64,000 nt of DNA from Ferrovibrio sp046294345 (GCA_046294345.1 JBKBJT010000003.1:62001-126000), one strand, 5' to 3'; positions 50,453 through 59,510 are shown, numbered from the stretch's first letter. Translations and numbers: made by a program. The notes: generated by a model not told the origin, from the letters alone.

Positions 50453-53400
50453 GCGGTTATGTCCTCGTTCTCAAGGATGATGGGCAGCAGATCGCGCAGT
50501 TCATCCAGCGTGGGGCCCAGCATTTCCGCCATCAGGGTCATCATGGCGGTATCCGCCTCGTCGCAGGCATCCTGCAGGTCGCTGGCGATGGTGCCCAGGC
50601 GTTTAGCGCCCACCGAATATGCGCCGCCCTTCAGGGCATGGGCCAACGGGCGCACGACCTGCGGATCGCCGCCCCGCACGGCTTCGGTGATTGCGGCCAC
50701 GCGCTGGCCGGCATCGGCGACGAAATCGCGCAGAAGCTGTCGCGCCAGGTCGTTGAAACCGCCGAAACTCTCGTGCAGCTGCGACGGGTCGAAAATGTCG
50801 CGGTCCCAGCTTAGGCGCCGCGCTGCCGCCGGCGGCTGTTCAGCGGCCGTCATAGCGTCAGCCGGTCGGCGCAGCGGCAGGGCCCGGGGCAGCCATGTCT
50901 CCAGCATCGCGGCCAGGGCGCGGGAATTCACCGGCTTGCTCAGATAACCGTCCATGCCGGCCTCCAGGCATTGCTGCTCGGTGCCGGTCAACGCGTCGGC
51001 GGTGAGCGCGATGATCGGCAGGCGCGGTCGTCCGTCGGCTTCAAGGGCGCGGATGCGGGCGGTCAGCTCGAATCCGTCCATCTCGGGCATATGGAAATCG
51101 GTCAGCAGCAGGCCATGGCCGCCGCGCGCATACAGCGCCAGCGCCGCCGCGCCATGATCGCCGATCTCGCAGGCATAGCCCATGCGCGCCAGCATCTGTT
51201 CGATCACCAGGCGGTTGGTGGGATTGTCCTCCGCCACCAGGATCAGGGCATTGGCGGCCCGCGCGATTTCGATATCGGGCGGCGCGAAGGCCATGTCTTC
51301 GCGGAATGTCGCCGCCATGCTGGCGGGATCGATCCGTCCCGTGGCGATGCCGGCCGCGCGACGCAGGCTGGCGCCGCTGAGCGGATAGGTCAAGGCGATA
51401 TGGAAACGGCTGCGCGCGGCGGCATCGAGCGTCGAAACCAGGGCTCGCGGCGCCAGCAGTCCGAATGTGATCTTGCCGCCTCCATCCTGCCGTTGGGCGC
51501 CGAGCCGATCCGGTGCCTGCAGGGCGCCATCGCCACACCGGGCATCCACCAGCACCAGGTCGAAATCCTGGGTCGCCGTCAGGTCCTGCGCCGCTGTCAT
51601 GCCGGCCACGGCAGCGACCTCGGCGCCAGCGGCCTGCAGATGGCGCATCGCGACGGCCTGGTGTTCGGCCGGCAGGCCCACCAGCAGCGCGCTAAGGGCG
51701 TCGTAATCCTGCCCTGCGGTTTCGGCTGTATCGGCCAGCGGCAGCGGCAACTCGAACCAGAAGACGGAACCCTGGCCGAAACCGCTGTCGACGCCGATCC
51801 GCCCGCCCATCATCTCGCAAAGCCGGCGGCAGATCGAAAGCCCCAGGCCGGTGCCGCCATACTTCCGCGCGGTCGAGGAATCCGCCTGCTCGAAGGGCTG
51901 GAACAGCCGCTGCATCTGCTCCGGCGTCAGGCCGATGCCGCTGTCGCGCACCTCGAAGCGCAGCCAGTCGTCGCCGTTCTCTTTGGTCAGCGGCATCACC
52001 TTCAGGGTGACGGCACCCTCATGGGTGAACTTCACCGCGTTGCCGCCGAGATTGAGCAGCACCTGTCGCAGTCTGGTCGGATCGCCGATGCGCCGGTCGG
52101 CAAGTGAGGGATCAATATCGACCGCCAGCTCCAGCATCTTCTCATCGGCGCGCGATGCCAGCAGCTCGCCCACGCCATCCACCGTCTCGGCGAGGGAAAA
52201 GGCGACATGCTCGATATCCAGTCGTCCTGCCTCGATCTTGGAGAAATCGAGGATGTCGTTGATCACGGTCAGCAGGGCCTGGGCGGAATCGCGGATCACG
52301 CGGGCCATGCGGTGCTGTTCGCCGTTCAGGGGCGTGAGTTCCAGCATCTCGGCCATCGACATCACGCCGTTCATCGGCGTGCGGATCTCGTGGCTCATGG
52401 TGGCGAGGAAATTCGACTTCGCCCGCGTCGCCGCCTCGGCCTGGTCGCGCGCCGCCACCAGCTCGCGCTCGGCCCGCTGCCGCGCCGTCATCTCCACGCG
52501 CAGTTTCACCGCATAGGCAATGACCGCTGCCGCAATCGCCGTACCGAGCAGCAGCAGCAGGAGATTGCGCTCCAGATCGCGCCGTGCGGCGGCAGTCACC
52601 AGGTGCAGGTCCTGCGCCAGATACACATGCATCGGCATCGCCGCCTCGCCGCGCAGTTCCGTGCGCGTCATGATGTATTCTGTGCCGCCGAAGCCGACGC
52701 GCTGCACCAGGCCCGATGCCGGCGCCGCATCGATCAGCGCACGTTCCAGGCTGCCGGATCGACTCAGGGATTGCAGGGCATCGGCCACGTTGCCACCGGT
52801 CTTTTCAAGAACCGTGCGCAATTGCGGATGGCCCACCATGGCGCCGGCCGGGTCGGTGGCGAAGACGATGCTGCCGGCGTGGTTCAGCATGTCCTGACGC
52901 TCGCGCAGGATGTCGGACAGCGATTCAATCGTCATGTCGATGCCCAGCACGGCCCACAGGCGGCCATCGCGCCGCCGCAGCGCGCGCGCATGGGTGACGC
53001 CCAGCTTGCCGGTCGAGGCGAAGACATACGGTTTGGTCCAGATCGCGGCATGGCGACTGGCCAGGGCCTCGCGATACCATGGCCGTTGGCGCGGATCGTA
53101 GCCATCGGTCGGCAGGTCCAGCGCGACCCAGCCGCTGCCGTCGCGTGCGGCATAGAACCAGCGATTCTGCGGACCGGTGCGGCCCGCCTGCAACAGTCGT
53201 CGCCGCGTGCCCATGGCCGGATCGAGCCGGTCGCCGGCCCGCTCCGTCACGGCGGCCGGCACGTATTCCTGGCTGTGCAGGAAACGGCCATCGGGAAAAC
53301 CGAGATAAAGGCCGTTGATCTGCGGCAGGCGCCGCACCGGGTGACCGGCCAGCGCAAAGAACAGCCGTTCGACATCGGCGAAAGCCAGCTCGTCCAGTCG

Positions 53401-53619
53401 CGCCTCGATCACGGCATCGGCAATCGCGATCGCCGGTATGAACAGCGTGTCGAAGCTGTCGCCGATCTCGGTGGTCAGCGCGGTCAGCGCCGCTTCGGCA
53501 TTGGCGGCCAGCCGCGTTTCCTGGCGCTGCTGCAGCATCAGCGCCGCTAGCCCGCCGAGCAGCAGGATGGCTGCCACGGCCAGGATCGGCAATGCCTGTC
53601 GGCGCAACGCAGTGATCAT
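50449..53619 (-). CDS. Hybrid sensor histidine kinase with Cache-type sensor, two receivers and HPt
   Basis: A 1056-residue membrane kinase. TM1 is near residues 10-29, an extracytoplasmic Cache-like sensor at ~30-345 (PRQRPWYREAL is typical), and TM2 at ~352-370. HisKA has His410 in SHEIRTPMNG, followed by HATPase_c (GGTGLGLSICRRL at ~588-600). A first receiver-like region (~642-750) lacks the acidic pair and Lys, so it is likely inactive. The second receiver has Asp841 in TDFHMPEMDG. An HPt domain ends the protein, His994 in AHALKGGA. It should pass phosphate by His-Asp-His to the receiver gene at 50039. The ligand is unknown; Cache domains often bind amino or organic acids. Confidence 0.93.
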   Translation of the reverse strand: MITALRRQALPILAVAAILLLGGLAALMLQQRQETRLAANAEAALTALTTEIGDSFDTLFIPAIAIADAVIEARLDELAFADVERLFFALAGHPVRRLPQINGLYLGFPDGRFLHSQEYVPAAVTERAGDRLDPAMGTRRRLLQAGRTGPQNRWFYAARDGSGWVALDLPTDGYDPRQRPWYREALASRHAAIWTKPYVFASTGKLGVTHARALRRRDGRLWAVLGIDMTIESLSDILRERQDMLNHAGSIVFATDPAGAMVGHPQLRTVLEKTGGNVADALQSLSRSGSLERALIDAAPASGLVQRVGFGGTEYIMTRTELRGEAAMPMHVYLAQDLHLVTAAARRDLERNLLLLLLGTAIAAAVIAYAVKLRVEMTARQRAERELVAARDQAEAATRAKSNFLATMSHEIRTPMNGVMSMAEMLELTPLNGEQHRMARVIRDSAQALLTVINDILDFSKIEAGRLDIEHVAFSLAETVDGVGELLASRADEKMLELAVDIDPSLADRRIGDPTRLRQVLLNLGGNAVKFTHEGAVTLKVMPLTKENGDDWLRFEVRDSGIGLTPEQMQRLFQPFEQADSSTARKYGGTGLGLSICRRLCEMMGGRIGVDSGFGQGSVFWFELPLPLADTAETAGQDYDALSALLVGLPAEHQAVAMRHLQAAGAEVAAVAGMTAAQDLTATQDFDLVLVDARCGDGALQAPDRLGAQRQDGGGKITFGLLAPRALVSTLDAAARSRFHIALTYPLSGASLRRAAGIATGRIDPASMAATFREDMAFAPPDIEIARAANALILVAEDNPTNRLVIEQMLARMGYACEIGDHGAAALALYARGGHGLLLTDFHMPEMDGFELTARIRALEADGRPRLPIIALTADALTGTEQQCLEAGMDGYLSKPVNSRALAAMLETWLPRALPLRRPADAMTAAEQPPAAARRLSWDRDIFDPSQLHESFGGFNDLARQLLRDFVADAGQRVAAITEAVRGGDPQVVRPLAHALKGGAYSVGAKRLGTIASDLQDACDEADTAMMTLMAEMLGPTLDELRDLLPIILENEDITA

Positions 53620-53688
53620 TTGCCGGGCCGCCCTTCCCCCATAGGTGGTGAAAGTAAACGCCGACGCCGGCCTGCGGGCAACAAAAAA

Positions 53689-53712
53689 GGCCGCTCTGTC
53701 GAGCGGCCTTTT
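53689..53712 (-). terminator. rpsD terminator (bidirectional)
   Basis: GGCCGCTC and GAGCGGCC form an 8-bp stem around TGTC. On the minus strand the stem is followed by six T, giving a strong intrinsic terminator 25 bases after rpsD. On the plus strand TTTT follows. Confidence 0.88.
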
Positions 53713-53736
53713 CCGTATTCGGTATGAACCGGTCTC

Positions 53737-54351
53737 TTAGCGCGAGTAGTACTCGACGACCAGGTTCGGTTCCATCTTGACCGGATAGGGCACATCGGCC
53801 AGCAGCGGCACGCGCGTGAAGGTGGCCTTCAGCTTGCCCTGGTCCATGTCGATATAGTCGGGCACGTCGCGCTCGCTCGACTTCACGGATTCCAGCACGA
53901 AGGGATAATCCTTCGCGGCGCCGCGCACTTCGATCACGTCGCCGATCTTCACCTGATAGCTCGGGATGGTGACGCGCTTGCCGTTGACCAGGATATGGCC
54001 GTGGTTGACGAACTGGCGGGCGGCGAACACGGTCGCCACCACCTTCATGCGGTAGACCACGGCATCCAGGCGGCGCTCGAGCAGGCCGACCAGGTTCTCC
54101 GAGGTGTCGCCGCGGCGACGGTTCGCTTCCGCATAGGCGCGGCGGAACTGCTTCTCGGTGATGTTGCCGTAATAGCCCTTCAGGCGCTGCTTGGCCATCA
54201 ACTGCACGCCGTAATCCGACGGCTTCTTGCGCTTCTGGCCATGCTGGCCCGGCGGATATTCGCGCTTGTTGAGCGGGCTCTTGGCGCGGCCCCAGAGGTT
54301 TTCGCCGAGGCGGCGGTTAATCTTGTACTTGGATTCCTGACGCTTGGTCAT
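53737..54351 (-). CDS. rpsD: 30S ribosomal protein S4
   Basis: A 204-residue ribosomal protein that starts assembly of the 30S body and helps decoding accuracy. The N-terminus MTKRQESKYKINRRLGENLWG and the S4 RNA-binding part RRLDAVVYRMKVV and QFVNHGHILVNGKRV are clear. It is monocistronic here, with its own terminator at 53689, away from the large ribosomal clusters, as is usual in alphaproteobacteria. Confidence 0.98.
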   Translation of the reverse strand: MTKRQESKYKINRRLGENLWGRAKSPLNKREYPPGQHGQKRKKPSDYGVQLMAKQRLKGYYGNITEKQFRRAYAEANRRRGDTSENLVGLLERRLDAVVYRMKVVATVFAARQFVNHGHILVNGKRVTIPSYQVKIGDVIEVRGAAKDYPFVLESVKSSERDVPDYIDMDQGKLKATFTRVPLLADVPYPVKMEPNLVVEYYSR

Positions 54352-54868
54352 TCTTCAGTCCTGAATTCGGCGCATGAGGGGAAGGCAGCCACGACGACCC
54401 GTTCATGCAAGGAATGCCGATCCCCCCGGTGAGGAGCCGGGGAGGGCGCGCGCATCATAGGGATGAACCGCCCCCCGTCAAGCTTGCATTGGGCCGACCG
54501 GCGCCGCGGAAGTGTGCAGCAAAGGCCAAATGACGCTGCCGGTTGCTCTATTTATTACTCAAAAGCGGCCAACCGGCCGCCATGAATACTCGATTTCTAC
54601 TTATAGTGTAATTGAATCAAAGACTAAGCCAGCTTGCGCCCGATGGGTGCAACCTATACTACTTGAATATTCGCTCCGATCACGGAGCAGCTTGGGGGCA
54701 CAAGCTGGGGCAAAAATCCGCAGCAATCGGGGCAGATCGCGTCCGTTCGACCGACGGGGGCGCGTGGCGCCGTTCGGCCGGCGCAATGCCGCCCGCAAGT
54801 ATTTCCCCCCAAGTATTTCCCCAGACAAAACCAGACATACAGCCAGAAAACAGCCAGAGAGACAGGCG
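54352..54868. other. Long divergent intergenic region between rpsD and chemoreceptor
   Basis: About 520 bases. It should hold the rpsD promoter on the minus strand and the chemoreceptor promoter on the plus strand. A possible plus promoter is TATACT near 54655. It contains two touching hairpins at 54673-54707, and the near-repeat AAGTATTTCCCC twice around 54798-54825. ACAGCCAGA is also repeated just before the small frame at 54869. I see no convincing gene, although an open frame runs through it on the plus strand. Confidence 0.5.
54673..54707 (+). other. Two adjacent stem-loops in leader region
   Basis: GCTCCG-ATCA-CGGAGC (54673-54688) and CAGCTTG-GGGGCA-CAAGCTG (54688-54707) are both perfect and share one base. 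They lie about 255 bases before the chemoreceptor and could be a structured leader or tandem protein sites. A GGGGCAAAAA run follows the second stem. Confidence 0.5.
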
Positions 54869-54955
54869 ATGCGCATGTATAGCGTGACTATTGGCGTGGC
54901 AGGACCTTGCCCGATGCAGTTCCCCGTGCAGTCCCCGATGAGCCCGCAGGCCTGA
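54869..54955 (+). CDS. Possible 28-residue leader peptide
   Basis: ATG 54869 starts a 28-residue frame (MRMYSVTIGVAG...SPQA) that ends four bases before the chemoreceptor ATG. A GAGAGACAGG stretch could serve as ribosome site. It could couple translation of the receptor, or be chance. I find no known family, and the frame is also open upstream. Confidence 0.3.
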   Translation: MRMYSVTIGVAGPCPMQFPVQSPMSPQA

Positions 54956-54959
54956 CCCC

Positions 54960-57086
54960 ATGCGCAACCTCAGCATTTCCCTGCGCGTCTCTGCTGCCTT
55001 CGGCCTGATCCTCGCGCTGCTTCTGGCCGTCGCCGCCCTGGCCTACCAGAATGTGCGTTTCCTGGAGCGCGCCCAGCAGCAGACCGCGGAAAGCTTCCGC
55101 CTGCTGGATGCGCTGGCCGGCCTGGCCCAGGCGATGTCGGACCAGGAAACCGCCGTGCGCGGCTTCGCGCTGTCGGAAAACGAAAGTCATCTCGACACCG
55201 TGAATGCCGGCCGCGAGGCCAGCACGCGGCTGCTGGAGGAGCTGAAAACCCTTACCGCCGGCGACACCGAACAGGAAGAACGCCTGGCCCAGGCCACCAG
55301 CCGCATCGTCGACTGGCAGCTCAAATTCGCCGAAACGGCGGTCACCCGCCTGAAGGATGAAACCCGCCGCGAATCCGCCCTGCGCACCCTGCGCTCGCCG
55401 CTCAGCAAGGGGCAGATGGACGAGATCCGCGCCACCTTGAGCGAGATGCGCGATGCCGAACGCGAAGACCTCGCGCAGCGCAACCAGGCCCAGGATGCAG
55501 CCTTCATGCGGCTGATCGAGATCTCGGCCATCGGCTTGGGCGTGCTGCTGCTGGTGATCGTCGTGGCCATCGCCATGGTCCGACGCAGCGTGGTGCGGCC
55601 GGTGCAGGACATGACGGCGACCATGCGCCGGCTCGCTGATGGCGACCTGGCGGTGGACGTGACCGGGGCGGAGCATCGCGACGAGGTGGGCGAGATGGCC
55701 CGCGCGCTGCAGGTGTTCAAGGACGGCATGGTGGCTCGTCGCGACGCCGAGAGCGAGATCGAACGCCAGCGCGAGGCCTCCGAACAGCGTCGTGTGGCGC
55801 GCGAGGCGCAGGAACAGGCGGCGGCGCGCGAGATCGCCGACCTGGTCGGCGCCGTGGCGGCGGGCGACGTGGCGCGGCGATTGTCGGAAGAGGGCAAGGA
55901 TGGTCTCTATCTCGCCATCGCCCAGGGCATCAACCGGCTCACCGCCGCCGTGGAAGGCATGATCGGCGAACTCGGCACCGTGCTGGGCGCCATGGCCGAT
56001 GGCCGGCTGGATCGGCGCATCACCGGCGATTACGACGGTGCCTTCCGCAGGCTGAAAGACGACACCAACACGATGGCCGAGCGCCTGTCGGATATCGTGG
56101 CGCGGCTCAGCCAGGCGGCTGGGCAGGTGCGTTCGGCTTCCGACGAGATTTCCACCGGCAGCCAGGATCTGGCCAGCCGCACGGAATCCCAGGCCGCCAG
56201 CATCGAGCAGACCGCCGCCTCGATGCACGAGGTGACGGCGACGGTGAAGCAGAATGCCGACAACGCCCAGGCCGCCAACCAGCTGGCCACGGCCGCCCGC
56301 GACACCGCCGATCGCGGCGGCAGCGTGGTGCAGGAAGCCGTACAGGCCGTGACGCAGATCGAGCAGAGCGCGCAGAAGATCTCCGACATCGTCGGCCTGA
56401 TCGACGAGATCGCCTTCCAGACCAACCTGCTCGCCCTCAATGCTTCCGTCGAAGCCGCGCGGGCCGGCGAAGCCGGCAAGGGTTTCGCCGTGGTGGCGCA
56501 GGAAGTCCGTGCGCTCGCGCAACGCAGCGCCAACGCGTCAAAGGACATCAAGGCGCTGATCGCGGATTCGAACGCGCAGGTGAAGACGGGCGCCGCTTTG
56601 GTGAACCGCACGGGCCAGTCGCTCAGCGAGATCGTCACTGCGATCAAGAAGGTCAGCGACATCGTGGCCGAGATCGCCGCCGCCAGCCGCGAGCAGGCGA
56701 CGGGGCTGGAGCAGATCAACACCGCCGTGGCCGGCATGGACGAGATGACCCAGCGTAACGCCGCCCTGGTGGAACAGACCACGGCGGCGGCCCAGGCGCT
56801 GAACGGCCAAGCCGGCGAACTGGCCGACGCGGTCGGCTTCTTCCGCATCGGCAATGGCGCGCCAGCCGCCATGCCGCCCCAAGCGGCCAAAGCCGAACCG
56901 AAACCGGAACCGAAATCAGAGATGGCGCAAACCGCGCCCGCGCCTAAGCCGGCCCCCCAAGCCGCGCCGAAGCCGGCGCCGAAACCTCCGGCGAAGCCGG
57001 TGGCCAAACCGGTGCTCAGGCGCCCGCCCGCCGTCGCGGCTGCGGCGGTCGCCGTTGTGGATGACGACGACTGGAAGGAATTCTGA
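54960..57086 (+). CDS. Methyl-accepting chemotaxis protein with C-terminal pentapeptide tail
   Basis: A 708-residue chemoreceptor. TM1 is at ~12-29, a helical CHASE3/four-helix type sensor at ~30-185, TM2 at ~186-206, a HAMP domain (~207-260) and a second HAMP-like part (ADGRLDRRITGDYDG). The signalling hairpin at ~380-620 has the tip DEIAFQTNLLALNASVEAAR. After it comes a tail of about 70 residues rich in Ala, Pro and Lys. It ends DWKEF, which fits the x-W-x-x-F form of pentapeptides that dock the CheR methyltransferase and CheB. The signal is unknown. Its signalling part is nearly the same as in the receptor at 2-970. Confidence 0.95.
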   Translation: MRNLSISLRVSAAFGLILALLLAVAALAYQNVRFLERAQQQTAESFRLLDALAGLAQAMSDQETAVRGFALSENESHLDTVNAGREASTRLLEELKTLTAGDTEQEERLAQATSRIVDWQLKFAETAVTRLKDETRRESALRTLRSPLSKGQMDEIRATLSEMRDAEREDLAQRNQAQDAAFMRLIEISAIGLGVLLLVIVVAIAMVRRSVVRPVQDMTATMRRLADGDLAVDVTGAEHRDEVGEMARALQVFKDGMVARRDAESEIERQREASEQRRVAREAQEQAAAREIADLVGAVAAGDVARRLSEEGKDGLYLAIAQGINRLTAAVEGMIGELGTVLGAMADGRLDRRITGDYDGAFRRLKDDTNTMAERLSDIVARLSQAAGQVRSASDEISTGSQDLASRTESQAASIEQTAASMHEVTATVKQNADNAQAANQLATAARDTADRGGSVVQEAVQAVTQIEQSAQKISDIVGLIDEIAFQTNLLALNASVEAARAGEAGKGFAVVAQEVRALAQRSANASKDIKALIADSNAQVKTGAALVNRTGQSLSEIVTAIKKVSDIVAEIAAASREQATGLEQINTAVAGMDEMTQRNAALVEQTTAAAQALNGQAGELADAVGFFRIGNGAPAAMPPQAAKAEPKPEPKSEMAQTAPAPKPAPQAAPKPAPKPPAKPVAKPVLRRPPAVAAAAVAVVDDDDWKEF

Positions 57087-57168
57087 CCGGCGCCATGGCC
57101 GACGGGTAGACATCCGCCGGCGCGGCATCACATCCTGATGTGGAATGTGATACGCCAACGGAGTCGTC

Positions 57169-57915
57169 ATGCTGCTACATCTGAGCACCTGGGTCGAGGT
57201 CGAGGATTATCTCAAACACTCGACCGGGATCATCATCCCGATCGGCTCCACCGAGCAGCATGGCCCCAACGGCCTGGTCGGCACCGATGCGATCTGCGCC
57301 GAGGTGCTGGCCAAAGCGGTCGGCCAGGCGGCGCAGGCGCTGGTCGGCCCCACCATCAATGTCGGCATGGCGCAGCATCATCTGGGCTTTCCCGGTTCGA
57401 TGACCCTGCGCCCCTCCACGTTGATCGCGCTGATCCGCGACATGGTGGTCAGCTTGAGCCGGCATGGTTTCGACCGCTTCTTTTTCCTCAACGGCCATGG
57501 CGGCAATGTCGCCACCGCCACGGCGGCGTTTTCCGAGATCTATGCCGAAGCCAGCATGGCACCTGCAGGCCAGAATGCTCCCAGCCTGCGCTGCACGATC
57601 AAGAACTGGTGGGAGGCACCGTCGGCCAAGCGCCTGTCGGGCGAACTCTTTCCCGGCGAGGAAGGGGCGCACGCCACGCCATCGGAAGTCTCGCTCACCT
57701 TCCACGCCTACCCGGAAGCCGTGAAGCAGGCCGAGATGAGCCCACGCGTCGCGCCCTGGGGCAGCTTCACGGATTCAGCCGATTACCGCAGCCGTTTTCC
57801 CGATGGCCGCATCGGCTCCAACCCGGCGCTGGCGACAAAGGAACACGGCAAGACCATCATGGAGGCCGTGGTGCCCGAGCTGGCCGAAAGTTATCGCAAC
57901 TTTGTGGCCGCCTGA
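57169..57915 (+). CDS. Creatininase family protein
   Basis: A 248-residue metal-dependent amidohydrolase of the creatininase/MftE group. The metal-binding motifs are IPIGSTEQHGP at the N-terminus, the Asp in LVGTDAIC, FLNGHGGN and GEEGAHATPSE. Members open creatinine, process F420-like or mycofactocin peptides, or act on other cyclic amides. The substrate is unknown. An inverted repeat CACAT-CCTG-ATGTG lies 27 bases before the start. The NTF2-like gene follows eight bases on. Confidence 0.88.
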   Translation: MLLHLSTWVEVEDYLKHSTGIIIPIGSTEQHGPNGLVGTDAICAEVLAKAVGQAAQALVGPTINVGMAQHHLGFPGSMTLRPSTLIALIRDMVVSLSRHGFDRFFFLNGHGGNVATATAAFSEIYAEASMAPAGQNAPSLRCTIKNWWEAPSAKRLSGELFPGEEGAHATPSEVSLTFHAYPEAVKQAEMSPRVAPWGSFTDSADYRSRFPDGRIGSNPALATKEHGKTIMEAVVPELAESYRNFVAA

Positions 57916-57923
57916 CGCTGTTC

Positions 57924-58316
57924 ATGAGCAAGGCGCTGCTGAACGACTATTACGCGGCATTGCGCGACGGCGATTTCGCCGCGCTGGAACGCATCGTGGC
58001 GCCCGATGTGACGGTGCGCTATTTCGGCCCGCCCGGTCTGCTGCCCTGGGTCGGCGTGCATGAGGGCTTCGAGGCCTATCGCCGCTTCCTCACTCAAGTG
58101 CGCGAGGCGCTGGAGATCGTCGAGGTGGCGCAGGAGGCGGTGATCGCCGAAAACGACTGGGTGGTGGTGCTGGGCCGCGGCCGCTGGCGCGCGAAGGCCA
58201 CGCAACGCGACATTGCGGTGAACATGACCAACGCCTTCCGTTTTCAGAACGGCCGCGTCGCCGAATACCGCGTCTATACCGACACGGCGGCTTTTGCCGC
58301 TGCGCTGAAGCTGTGA
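57924..58316 (+). CDS. NTF2-like (SnoaL) protein
   Basis: A 130-residue protein with the SnoaL-like fold: LLNDYYAALRDGDFAALERIVAPDVTVRYFG, then the typical C-terminal strands NMTNAFRFQNGRVAEYRVYTDTAAF. The fold is shared by isomerases, cyclases and binding proteins, so function is unknown. ATG 57924 is close to the creatininase-family stop, which suggests one transcript. Confidence 0.85.
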   Translation: MSKALLNDYYAALRDGDFAALERIVAPDVTVRYFGPPGLLPWVGVHEGFEAYRRFLTQVREALEIVEVAQEAVIAENDWVVVLGRGRWRAKATQRDIAVNMTNAFRFQNGRVAEYRVYTDTAAFAAALKL

Positions 58317-58370
58317 CGCAAACGCAATAAACGGGAAGCGGCGGCAGGGCGGCGGCGCTAGAGTGCGGCC

Positions 58371-59078
58371 ATGACCGACATATCTTCCCGTATCGCCGCT
58401 CTCGACTGGCCCGCCCTGCATGCCGCCCTCAATGAGCGCGGTTTCGCCGTCACGTCGCCGCTGCTGTCCGAGTCCCAGTGCCGCGACCTGATCGCGCTGT
58501 ATGACCGGCCCGAGGGTTTCCGCAGCCGCGTGGTGATGCAGCGCCATGGTTATGGCCAGGGGGAATACCGCTATTTCCAGTATCCGCTGCCCGAATCCGT
58601 GCAGGCTTTGCGCCAGGGCCTGTATCCGCCGCTGGCGCCGCTGGCCAATGACTGGCAGCAGCGTATGGGTCTGCCCATGCGTTTCCCCTCGCAGCATGAA
58701 GACTACAAGGCGCTCTGCCATGCCGCCGGCCAGACGCGGCCGACGCCGCTGCTGCTGAAATACGGTCCGGGTGATTACAATCGTCTGCATCAGGACCTCT
58801 ACGGCGAGATGGTGTTTCCGCTGCAGGCCACCCTGCTGCTCAGCGACCGCAATGATTTCGAGGGCGGCGATTTCGTGCTGGTGGAGAACAAGCCGCGCAG
58901 CCAGAGCCGCGCCGAAGTGGTGCCGTTGCAGCGCGGCGCCGCCGTGATTTTCGCGGTGAACCAGCGTCCGGCGCGTGGGCCGCGTGGCGATTATCGTGTT
59001 GCATTGCGGCATGGCGTCGGCACGGTGCGGCGCGGCGACCGCCATACACTCGGCGTGATCTTCCATGATGCCGGGTGA
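58371..59078 (+). CDS. 2-oxoglutarate/Fe(II)-dependent oxygenase
   Basis: A 235-residue protein of the double-stranded beta-helix 2OG oxygenase type. The iron ligands are His and Asp in NRLHQDLYGEM and a His near VALRHGVGTVRRGDRHTLGVIFHDAG; an Arg after it would bind 2-oxoglutarate. YFQYPLPESVQALR is conserved in a bacterial group of this type. The substrate is unknown; hydroxylation of a protein or a small compound is possible. It starts 54 bases after the previous gene. Confidence 0.87.
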   Translation: MTDISSRIAALDWPALHAALNERGFAVTSPLLSESQCRDLIALYDRPEGFRSRVVMQRHGYGQGEYRYFQYPLPESVQALRQGLYPPLAPLANDWQQRMGLPMRFPSQHEDYKALCHAAGQTRPTPLLLKYGPGDYNRLHQDLYGEMVFPLQATLLLSDRNDFEGGDFVLVENKPRSQSRAEVVPLQRGAAVIFAVNQRPARGPRGDYRVALRHGVGTVRRGDRHTLGVIFHDAG

Positions 59079-59203
59079 CGGGATTTCGTGACTGGTGTCA
59101 CGTCACGAAAAGACCGCAATCTCGTCACACCCTCTGCATGCTTGCCCCGGTAAGATGAGCGCCATACCTGAGTTGCAGGTATCGAGAGTGAAAGGAGAGG
59201 GCG

Positions 59204-59437
59204 ATGCAGGAGCGGTACGAGACGACCATGACGGCAACCGGCGTGACGGCGAAGGCCGGCAAGCAGGTCTGCTGGTTCGGCCGCGGTGAACCGGCCCTCA
59301 GCGACATGCTGGCCGATCCGATCACCCAGATGCTGATGCGCCGCGACGGCGTGCAGGAAGGCGAGGTCCGCCGCCTCGTGGCCCGCCTGCAGCGGCGTCA
59401 GGGTGGCGATGGCCTTGACCAGGCCGCAGCCGACTGA
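59204..59437 (+). CDS. Hypothetical small protein, 77 aa
   Basis: A small protein with a good GAAAGGAGAGG ribosome site before ATG 59204. The sequence WFGRGEPALSDMLADPITQMLMRRDGVQEGEVRRLVARLQRRQ looks like a helical soluble protein. I recognise related short proteins only by general form, not by name. A strong terminator follows at 59444, which supports a real transcription unit. It lies upstream of the iron-regulated hemP gene. Confidence 0.65.
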   Translation: MQERYETTMTATGVTAKAGKQVCWFGRGEPALSDMLADPITQMLMRRDGVQEGEVRRLVARLQRRQGGDGLDQAAAD

Positions 59438-59443
59438 CCCCGA

Positions 59444-59476
59444 AGCCCGCCAGGACGAGGGTCCGGCGGGCTTTTT
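59444..59476 (+). terminator. Intrinsic terminator after the 77-aa gene
   Basis: AGCCCGCC and GGCGGGCT pair, with inner GGAC and GTCC and loop GAGG, followed by TTTTT. It separates the small gene from hemP. Confidence 0.85.
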
Positions 59477-59489
59477 GCGGCCACAGATA

Positions 59490-59510
59490 TGCTATTCATT
59501 CTCACTTGCA
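59490..59510. promoter_or_regulatory. Fur-like box ahead of hemP
   Basis: A 21-base imperfect palindrome with TGC and GCA ends. On the minus strand it reads TGCAAGTGAGAATGAATAGC plus A, close to Fur boxes of alphaproteobacteria. It lies about 80-100 bases before hemP, whose family is iron-repressed. Fur is inferred; Irr or RirA cannot be excluded. Confidence 0.6.

Noticed and set aside
52207..53550. A 447-codon frame on the plus strand
   Set aside because: It lies opposite the hybrid kinase, whose domains are all clear. The composition is typical of an antisense shadow.
54512..54868. 147-codon frame before the chemoreceptor
   Set aside because: Most of it has no family features, has unusual codon use and covers hairpins and repeats. 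Only the last 28 codons are kept as a weak candidate.
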